Source of the DNA: Spirogloea muscicola
Lineage: Eukaryota > Streptophyta > Zygnematophyceae > Spirogloeales > Spirogloeaceae
Assembly (NCBI GenBank): GCA_009602725.1
Contig: WELB01000119.1
Coordinates: 249,397-266,866 of the forward strand
Length of the DNA stretch: 17,470 bases
Reading direction: 5' to 3'
Numbering within the stretch: position 1 is the stretch's first letter; each line of letters opens with the position of its first letter. Shown one piece after another: positions 10,889 to 17,470 of this stretch. Under the pieces are notes generated by a model that did not search any database, was not told the DNA's origin, and saw only the letters and a list, made by a program, of their open reading frames with translations. The translations under genes and the position numbers were made by a program.

Positions 10889-11106
10889 AAGACATTGTTC
10901 AGGCAGAAAATGCAGAAAGTGCAAAGAATGCAGCGCAAAGAATGTGGCTACATGAAATGACGCCCTATACTAGGAGGGCCGGAGGTGCCACAGAGTGGGG
11001 AAGCCGTGCTGACGGGGGCCATGTCGACTCGACCTGTACCACTTGTAGAGCTGCTAGAGGAGGTTGAGGAAGCAGTTGGAGGTGATCGCTGCGGGGGTAG
11101 TCAGAG

Positions 11107-11131
11107 GTAGCGGGGCCAGGGGACCCGCTAC
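11107..11131. other. Short GC-rich hairpin
   Basis: GTAGCGGG (11107-11114) and CCCGCTAC (11124-11131) are perfect 8-bp inverted repeats around a 9-nt loop. The hairpin lies between the inverted repeat arms and has no neighbouring gene to terminate or regulate. A structural role inside a mobile element is possible but unproven. Confidence 0.45.
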
Positions 11132-12164
11132 TGAGAGACAAGTTTCTCCGACCTGCGATACACGGAATTTAATGCGGTTGCCTAACAGGGGCTACTGAGC
11201 GGTTCGTAAGCTCACTGGTTCCCTGTGTGTTTTGGCGCTTTCACTGGCGCCTTCGAATCTTCAAATGTTTTGGCTGGCCTCTCCCAGAAGCGTCCTTTCT
11301 TTTCTGGGCTGGAATCTCACAGCCACCGCCCTCTCCTGAAAGCGTCTGCATATTTCAGAAGAGCTCACTTCTCCGCCTTTTCACAGCCATGTCGCCCCTT
11401 TGGAGACGCTTCTCCTCTTGCTCCAGCTTCCCAAGTTAGCCTAACCTACTTGTATGTGATCACTCTTGAGTACTAAAGCTCCCCACCAGCCGTGCTTTCC
11501 CCCTGCTTCCTGCAGCCCGCCTTGAGCTTCGCTTTGCAGAGCCCCATACATTTCAATCCCTTTGCCTTTTGCACAAACCGTGTACTGGCTCGGCTCGGCC
11601 TCCTTTCAGCTTATGCTCGCTCAGTGTGCACCATCACTTTGTTGTCATCTCATGTGGAAGTTTTGACACTTCCCCTTAAGAAAAGAAAAAAGAAGGCCCC
11701 TTCTCCTCAAACAGAAGAAGCTCTTCTAAATCGGCGTGGAGGCCAGCCCCAGACAAGAAGTCCGTCCAAGAGCGAGCAATGGCTGTGAGAGGCCAGCTCG
11801 AAGAGAGTGGAGCAGTGTCATAAACGACTCAGAAAGAGCTCTTCCGCAACTACAACAATGGCTGCGAAAGTCCAGCCCAAAAAGAATGAACAAGGTCCAA
11901 AGGGCTGCAAGGCGCCAAAACCACACAGCTATGTAAGAGACTACTGCCAATGGGAGCTTAATAATCCCGAGTCAGCAGCCACAAGGGGGAGTAATTTGCA
12001 GCTGGAAAAGAAGCACCCCTACGAGACCCAGAAGTTGCAGCCAAAGCGCCACCTGCCTGCAAGTGCACTGCGTGAGCCTGGAAAGGTTGGAAAGCAAATG
12101 GATGGCCGCATGCCGTAGAACTGGGCAAGCCACCCGGCGGCGTTCGAAGCCGGGCAGCTCACCC

Positions 12165-12321
12165 CTCCCGGTATCCGGGCATCAATTAGCGACCTCTATG
12201 TGCTGACTTGTGGTTACTGAGCGGGTCAGCTTAGCCGCAGGTGATGTACATTTGTCAATATGCTTGCCACAGTATTTGGCCACACAGACCCTCCTTCGCT
12301 TATTACATACTTCATTCTTGC
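12165..12321 (-). repeat. Right arm of the long inverted repeat
   Basis: Reverse complement partner of 10442-10597, with the best match at 12179-12257. On the minus strand it reads RRRVCVAKYCGKHIDKC and then TSPAAKLTRSVTTSQHIEVA, followed by N and a stop. This arm keeps a C-x4-C-x2-H-x3-C spacing resembling a small zinc knuckle, which the left arm has lost through substitutions and a three-base gap. It therefore looks like the better-preserved copy of the ancestral coding tail. I do not recognise the protein. Confidence 0.8.
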
Positions 12322-12331
12322 TGCCCCAGCC

Positions 12332-12381
12332 GAGAGAAGGCGCGCGGTGTGCATCAAAGTAGAAGGGAGGCCAATTCGAGT
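12332..12381 (+). repeat. Direct repeat copy 2 (with 10839-10888)
   Basis: Same-strand copy of the repeat at 10839-10888, starting about 10 bp outside the right inverted arm. The 18-base head is identical and the remainder is diverged. Its position just beyond the right arm, while copy 1 lies inside the spacer, argues against a simple target-site duplication. Confidence 0.65.
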
Positions 12382-13527
12382 CTTACAGAAGTCCAAGTCC
12401 TGACGATCGATGGCTCGCTGGGCAAGCCGCTGCAGAAGTTCAATTCATTGACTGCCGAACGCCCCGTGCACGTCCATCGCCAGCGATACAACAACATCGC
12501 CGGCTGGGGTGATCAGCATCTCGCTCTCTAACCCCCCCTCCTCCCCTCCTTCCCCTCCCCCACCCCCTTCCCTCCTCCCTCCCTCCCCCCCCTCTCTTTC
12601 ACACACACTCACTTGTTATTTCCAGGCTCGGCGCTCTTAGATGCCGCCACCACGGACGGTCGCTTATCGTCATACATCAAAAGAAAGAGTCATAATCTCA
12701 GACTTTGCTGACGTGTAGCAGTTCAGACGGGCTAAGCCATCCATGTCAGCCATTGGCTGCCTTCGCTGGGTCGGCGGAGCGTCCTACGGACGGCCTGCAG
12801 GGCCTGCGTTGGCAGGAGCGACCTGACCCGCGCCAAGCTGCAGGTCGTCCAGCTCAGGAGAACCTGCGGTATGTTGGCAACAAATCGAGCTTCAATGTGC
12901 TTGTTGAAGTCTATCGGTAGCAGTTGTCTATCTAGAGTCTTCCGTGATAAGACGAAGAGCTCTTCTGGTCCTGAGCTGAGTGTGTTGCATGCTCGACTCG
13001 CACAATCTGATCGAGTCATCTGTTGAGTCCTACGTTGACTTCTACGGTAGACTTGTCAGCATGTCATGACAGTCCACGGCAGCATGCAGTCCTAGTTCTG
13101 ATGTAGTGTCTTGATCAAGCCACTTAAGGAGAAGTACTTAGAGAAGATTTGTGGCCTCAACGCGGCTAGTCGTGGACAACGTGAAGCAGGCGCGACTGAT
13201 GAATCGCCAACCAATTATTAGCCACATATATAAGAATCGTGCAGATAATTGTTGATGTGCGGTCTGCTTGAGCTTGACGCCAGGCATGGCATCTCACTCG
13301 AGTGCGACATGACATTGTGCAGTTAAGATGACATCCAGCTCCCAAGTTGCTCTAAGGGTGTCACAAGAAACAGCAGTCAAGAGGTGCTACATGTCCTTCC
13401 TAAGTGCCGCTTGCTATCGACAGATGTTTACACGGTCAAGGTTATCTTGCATGCAGCTTTATTGAGTAGCTCGATCGAGACTGGAGACGAAATAGTGGTC
13501 TCTTATTTGCTCTTCAAGCATTGACAG
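12382..13527. other. Region without a firm gene; possible exons on the plus strand
   Basis: Two pieces may be exonic. One runs to 12508 and reads VQVLTIDGSLGKPLQKFNSL, then continues to NNIAGWG. A GT donor at 12509 and an acceptor at 12624-12625 after a long pyrimidine tract would join it in phase to SALLDAATTDGRLSSYIKRK, which stops at about 12717. I recognise neither piece. A GC-rich island at 12750-12870 has open frames without domain similarity. From 12880 to 13527 I see nothing convincing except the acceptor of the next gene. Upstream exons of the acidic-protein gene at 13528 could lie here. Confidence 0.3.
12531..12600. repeat. Extended C/T-only tract
   Basis: About 70 bases are almost entirely C and T, dominated by C runs separated by CT or CTT. 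It sits just upstream of a good splice acceptor (TTATTTCCAG at 12616-12625), so it may be an intronic pyrimidine tract that has expanded. Such purine/pyrimidine strand asymmetry can also form non-B DNA. Confidence 0.8.
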
Positions 13528-14989
13528 GAATGATGTATTTGACTTCCTAGTTGAAGAAGAACCTGAGGAAAACGACGCTCTTTCGCAATCCGAGTCTGGC
13601 ATGAGCCAGGGCAGACCTGCCAAAACAGCAGAATTTGTTGATGAGGCACCTGTTCACCTTCCTGTTGACCTCTCTGACTACCAAAAGACCGAAGAAGAGG
13701 CCCACGTAAGCAGCGGCCTTAGCAACAGCGGCTATACAGCACATGCTAGTGAAGAAGGCACGAAGATAGGCGTAACAGGCCAAGGTCCAAAAGGCGAAGT
13801 CTCAGGTCTACAAGTGCTTACTGTGGAAGCACAGGGTCCCCAAACAGCCAAACCTCCACTGCAGCTGACTTCACCTTCTCCTCCTCAAGTGGATGGACCT
13901 CACGAAGGGCAACAGGGGCTTGCCCATGGATCTACACGGGCACGCTCGTCTTGGCTAAGTGGCCTCTTCTTTGGCAGGAAGGTGACAGAAGATAGGGAGC
14001 ACGAAGAAGCTGGCCAGCACAAGTTGCAAGCTCAGTTCGTTGAAGAAGCTCCAGCTGCAGCTGAGAAGGAGATCAGAGGAACAAGCTGGCTTGCTGATAA
14101 CAAGCATGAGTCCATGACGACGGCAAATGATGATGGCCAACAAAGCACTGATCCTGATCAACATGCAGGCAGTCTACCCGATGGCACAGTCGGTGCATCA
14201 CAGGCAGAAGGTGACCGAGGAGCTGGCGAAAGTCCGAGAATTGCTCAAAAGGTTGGCTCAGTCAGCACACAGGCAGAAGGTGACCGAGACTCTGGCGAAA
14301 GTCTCAGAATTTCTCAGAATCTTGGGTCCATTAGCACACCTGCGGGTGAGGTGGAAGCTGCACAACTTCCAGATACTGCCATTGCTGGGAAGACTCCACA
14401 ACTGCAGTGTGCAGATCTACAGGTCAACAATGAGCAGCTGGTTGTCACTGAGCTGCAGGTCAATAGTGAGCAGGAGTTGAAAATCGAAGTACCCTCGACT
14501 GGCAAGAAGGGCTTGCCTCCTCTTACAGAAGCTAGCGATATGGTCCCTCACATTGAAGGGCAAGCTCAGAGTGACGAACATGACAAGGGGGATTCAGTAA
14601 GTAGCATACATTCTGACAGACACTCTGACGAAGACGTGCCTCTGGAGTGCAGCAAGGAGCATGACAAGCAGGACGCAGTTGCTTACAAGGAGCTCGAAGA
14701 GGGAAATGGTAAGGACAGGGAGTCGGAAGGAGCACTATCGCTTTGTGCTGGCCCCTCAACTCAACAGCACGACGTCATATCTTCGAGTACATCAGAAGGC
14801 TATGGCATAGAGCCTCCTGGAGCTGCGACTGGAGGAAGAGAGCAAGAAGAGTCAGATGCAAGCAGCAATAAAGATGCAGACACTGACATAGGGAGGCTTG
14901 ATCATTTTCAGCTACATGTGAAAGAATGGGTGTCCTGGGCAGCATTGGAGGTTTGCCCATGCAATGCAACCCTGCTGTCTGATAACTGA
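13528..14989 (+). CDS. Large exon of an acidic, repeat-containing protein, 5' partial
   Basis: An open frame of 462 codons runs from ATG 13601 to a stop at 14987-14989. The same frame stays open upstream, reading NDVFDFLVEEEPEEN from an acceptor-like TTGACAG ending at 13527, so the coding region probably starts in an earlier exon. The product is rich in Glu, Asp, Gln, Ser and Gly, has few aromatics, and looks intrinsically disordered. It contains a short hydrophobic patch (SSWLSGLFFG), two related short motifs (AEFVDEAPV and AQFVEEAPA), a 23-residue tandem duplication at 14201-14338 and a shorter LQVNNEQ/LQVNSEQ duplication near 14415-14475. No catalytic domain is recognisable. The 3' end may also be spliced: GT dinucleotides near the stop and an acceptor at about 15150 (TTGACAG) would allow further exons. 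Function unknown. The length and third-position variation in the repeat favour a real coding exon. Confidence 0.6.
14201..14338 (+). repeat. Two-unit 69-bp tandem duplication (23 residues each)
   Basis: Unit 1 begins QAEGDRGAGESPRIAQ and unit 2 begins QAEGDRDSGESLRISQ; each unit ends in SxST. The period is 69 nt. A second reading frame is also open through both units and would give a basic, heptad-like sequence (KVTEELAKVRELL, KVTETLAKVSEFL). I take the acidic frame as the coding one because it is part of the longer ORF. Confidence 0.85.
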
Positions 14990-15902
14990 CTGGCCTGCCT
15001 GTGCTCGTGTGACAGACAAATGTTGATTTATACTGGTGCTCGTCTGAAGCGTAAATCTAGCCATCAACTTAGTTGAGTTTCGCTTAAAGTGCAATGATGC
15101 AAGCAAACAGCCCCTGAGTAGCTTTCGGTTCTAATTGTTATCTTGACAGACCAGGACCTCAATCAGCGAGACGCTCACTGCACTTGTGGCATCATGTGGT
15201 CATTTACCATCAGCCATGGCACTTCTTCGAGGCTTGCAGTGTGAGCTGCTGATATATGGCCTCTCACTGTGCTTGGTGCAAACTTGCATTCGGCCCCTTT
15301 CTGAACATTCTGACTGGCCCATGTGTAGCTGAAACAAGCTGCACGAGGTTGGCTACACAGCCGGAGGGCACAACTGACCACGAGCAATGCAGCAGCCACA
15401 AGAAGAGGCGACATGGACAGAGCAATATCACAAGGCAGGATAGGAGCCCTCTCAGATGTGCAGTGCCACAAAGGCGTGACCTTCAGGCTGCCCTTCAACG
15501 GCGGATACATTTCTTAACGGGGGGCGTTCGGGTACGGCCTTGTCAGTCTCAAGACTGACTGCCGTCACCACCTCAAGCTAGGACCACCGTGTGCTGCCCC
15601 TGTTGTCTCTAATCTACAGCCTCTGCCGCCAGCCGGAGACAACATTTCTAGACTCTCGTTAAGTACATTCAACGTGCTTATGTTTGAGTCACGATTAGCA
15701 ATGAGACCTTCCACGCAGCGCCAGTCCTGCTGAGATGCAAAAGAGCTCAATCCACATCGCAGGACAAATACGGTCGCTGTGTTTCCCAAGCAGAACTCAT
15801 GAGCAACATCGAGATAGGAAATCATGACAGGATGATATATGGACGTCATTGCTTGGACTGAAGTGGAGGCCATGCTACAAGCATTATTCTCCTGCCTAAC
15901 CA
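14990..15902. other. Convergent intergenic region, no firm gene
   Basis: This stretch separates the acidic-protein stop from the NIPP1-like stop, so both 3' UTRs should lie in it. Short ORFs on both strands (for example 15256-15558 plus and 15565-15903 minus) show no recognisable motif. A splice-acceptor-like TTATCTTGACAG ending near 15150 could open an additional 3' exon of the upstream gene; that exon would read about 55 residues with no domain I know. Confidence 0.4.
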
Positions 15903-17259
15903 TTAAGCCTTGCGATCTGCGCTCTTCATTGGCTTCACGCTTGGGGTGCCGGGCTGCGCCTCGGGGCTGGCCCAGAGCCGGCCAGCGGCAGCCTCCGCCT
16001 CGCCGAGGAGGCCCCCATAGAGGCCGCCAGCTGGAGGGGACTTCACCTTGGTCAAGTAAGCCCTGAGCTTGTCGGTCACCTTGGGCGTGGTCACTGCCGC
16101 CTCGCCTCCATTTGCCTGCACCTTGGCAGTCTCCTCGCCGCCACCTCCGCTGCTGGCGTTGCTATTGGGGATGACCACGGACTGCACAAGTAGCCCGTAC
16201 TTCCCCCTGAGACTGCTGCCCTCCTTGGCGCCGACCGGGCCAGGCTCGAAGCTCACATCGGCGCCATCCGAGTAGCCCATGAAGTCAGCGAGGGAGCCGC
16301 CCAGATCGTCTCGGAAGGACACTCGCCGGCTTAGCGAGTGCTTGGCTTTGAAGCGCCGCTGCTCGTCCACTGCAGCCTCGTTGCTCCGCTTCCAGCTTCC
16401 AGTTGGCCCTGCATTGCCGCTTCCAAGCCCGCTGCTGTGCCTTTCGGCCTCGCTCAAGCCAGCACTACCGCCATCCGCCCTCGGCGGCCCGTGAGTGCTC
16501 TGTCCGGCCTCATCGCTCACCGCCCCTCCTGCATGTGGCGGCCGAGGAAAGCCCAGCTTGTTGACCGCCGTGTTGTATGCAAGCACGGCGTCCTCGTCTT
16601 CCGGGTCGGGCGGCAGCGGCAGGTCGGCCTCAGAGACGGGCCGCTCGACCAATGCCTGCCGGTGGAGAATGTAGCTCCGTGTGGAGGCCGCAAAGCGCAG
16701 GGACTGGCCGACCTCCAGCTCCATTGGGCCGTCCTTCCCGAGGCGCTCATTTGACACAAATGTGCCGTGTGCCGAACCCAGGTCGAAAACGAACACTCTG
16801 CGTGAGGGGGCACGATTCAGGCTGCTGGCTCAGGCGGCTTGCGGGCAGGGAAGATAATCATATGCCCGTGAGCGCTTACAGAGATGCGACTTTGACACTT
16901 ATGGAATTATATACAACCATTCTGCACAAAGAAGTGCAGTTACTGCTTCTCCTTCCGGGCCTTTGACACTTGAGCTTACATGACCGGGCTGACCTGCCGT
17001 TCTTGTGGGGCACGACAACAGCGTGCTGCCGGGAGACAGATGGGTGGTCGAGGACGAAGTCGACGGCGGTGGCTTGGCGGCCAAAGAGCGCGCGTCGACG
17101 CTCAAGAGGGATGCGGTCCACGACCTTGTCGTCCTTGACGACGTCCAGCCAGAGGGTGCCGGCGCGAGGCTCTGTCGACCACTCAGGGGGCTGCCACGCC
17201 GACGCCGAGCCGCCTGCCGAGGAGCTCGCTGGCAGCGCCGGCTCTGCGAGGAGCCGCGC
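15903..17259 (-). CDS. PPP1R8: NIPP1-like nuclear inhibitor of protein phosphatase 1, 5' partial
   Basis: NIPP1 targets and inhibits nuclear PP1 and binds splicing and cell-cycle phosphoproteins through its FHA domain. Exons are about 17259-16994 and 16797-15903 (TAA stop), joined by a 196-nt GT-AG intron inside the FHA domain; the phase fits (AG plus A gives Arg). In order: WQPPEW, then LWLDVVKDDKVVDRI matching NIPP1's pre-FHA strand; FHA motifs LFGRQ, HPSVSRQHA, FVFDLGSAHGTFVSNERL and RFAASTRSYIL; an acidic Pro-rich linker; RRVSFRDD, with the PP1-docking RVSF codons at 16325-16314; then YGLLVQSVVIP (about 16205-16167), matching the RNMVQTAVVP-type segment after the docking site in animal NIPP1. 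An in-frame TAG at 17262-17260 shows that the 5' exon must be spliced from further upstream. The acceptor could be this one or another AG within 65 bp, so the N-terminus is unknown. The C-terminal 80 residues are low-complexity. The exons are GC-rich. Confidence 0.85.
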
Positions 17260-17470
17260 CTAGTCTCGAGCGCGTCAGCCGGCAATGTGCAGTGTACGAC
17301 ACCGCTACCGAGGACTGCGCAGATGGCGCCCTGGCAGGCGCCGGCAGCGGCGGAGCCCTGGCTCCGCGGGACAGCGGCAGCCGCCGTCCGGCCTGCCGGC
17401 GGACGCTGCGCAGGCAGCGGCGCAGAAGGCGAGCTTTGTGGGCAGCCGACCTGCGGCCGGCGGCGGCGGC
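17260..17470 (-). other. GC-rich edge, probably 5' part of the NIPP1-like gene
   Basis: On the minus strand this is very GC-rich and ends in GCC repeats at the window edge. It must contain the intron, and perhaps the first exon or 5' UTR, of the NIPP1-like gene. I could not assign a start codon or a donor site with confidence. Confidence 0.4.

Larger units (their letters stand above)
10598..12164. other. Spacer between the inverted repeat arms, no recognised gene
   Basis: About 1.57 kb lies between the two arms. I found no long conserved ORF. Short frames contain Cys/His-spaced residues (FCVRCGSEAHAAKS near 10780-10820, RKCRKCKEC near 10905-10930) and basic stretches (LKKRKKKAPSP near 11680-11705), but stops interrupt all of them. 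A small hairpin lies at 11107-11131 and one copy of a direct repeat at 10839-10888. The stretch may be the interior of a non-autonomous or decayed mobile element. Confidence 0.4.

Noticed and set aside
11492-12118. Two short basic ORFs with an NLS-like KKRKKK stretch
   Set aside because: They are in different frames with no splice signals linking them and no conserved domain.
12134-12152. GTTCGAAGC resembling a tRNA or SINE B box
   Set aside because: No A box at suitable spacing and no cloverleaf could be drawn around it.
14127-14480. 117-codon plus-strand ORF with heptad-like repeats
   Set aside because: Shifted frame of the acidic-protein exon; open because of the 69-bp duplication. Kept only as a low-priority observation.
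13528-15250. Lipin/phosphatidate phosphatase identity for the acidic gene
   Set aside because: Long acidic middle regions occur in lipins, but no N-LIP motif or DxDxT catalytic motif is present in the window.

Overview
The window looks like nuclear DNA of an intron-dense eukaryote, most likely a green alga or related plant-lineage organism. The evidence is many short GT-AG introns (about 50-360 nt), a plant-type peptide:N-glycanase with a C-terminal galactose-binding-like domain, GC-rich exons at both edges, simple-sequence tracts and decayed retroelement DNA. The lineage is an inference from gene architecture. No prokaryotic operon, CRISPR array, rRNA or tRNA gene was seen.

Layout. 1-132: a (CT)n microsatellite inside an intron. 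218-1411 (+): the last three visible exons of an agmatinase-family ureohydrolase. 1946-8087 (-): a complete gene for cytosolic peptide:N-glycanase (PNG1/NGLY1 family). I rebuilt it as 18 exons with consistent phases (about 933 codons), including a GC-AG intron and the Cys/His/Asp triad at the yeast enzyme's spacing. It converges tail-to-tail with the ureohydrolase. 8088-9480: GC-rich upstream DNA with no supported gene. About 9480-10461 (+): the frameshifted 3' part of a non-LTR-retrotransposon-like ORF. 10442-12381: a repeat-built accessory region with a ~155-bp inverted repeat pair 1.6 kb apart and a ~50-bp direct repeat pair. The inverted repeat differences fall mostly at synonymous positions of one reading frame. 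12322-13527: mostly unassigned, with a pyrimidine tract and a possible pair of exons. 13528-14989 (+): a large exon for an acidic, probably disordered protein with a 23-residue tandem duplication. 15903 to about 17259 (-): a NIPP1/PPP1R8 homologue (FHA domain plus PP1-docking RVSF motif), with its 5' end unresolved.

The three recognised genes are housekeeping genes of unrelated pathways: guanidino-compound hydrolysis, deglycosylation of misfolded glycoproteins, and nuclear PP1 regulation. Nothing suggests that they form one system. The least explained part is the repeat-rich stretch between 10.4 and 12.4 kb. All exon borders were inferred by eye from splice signals, phase and remembered family patterns, without transcript data.
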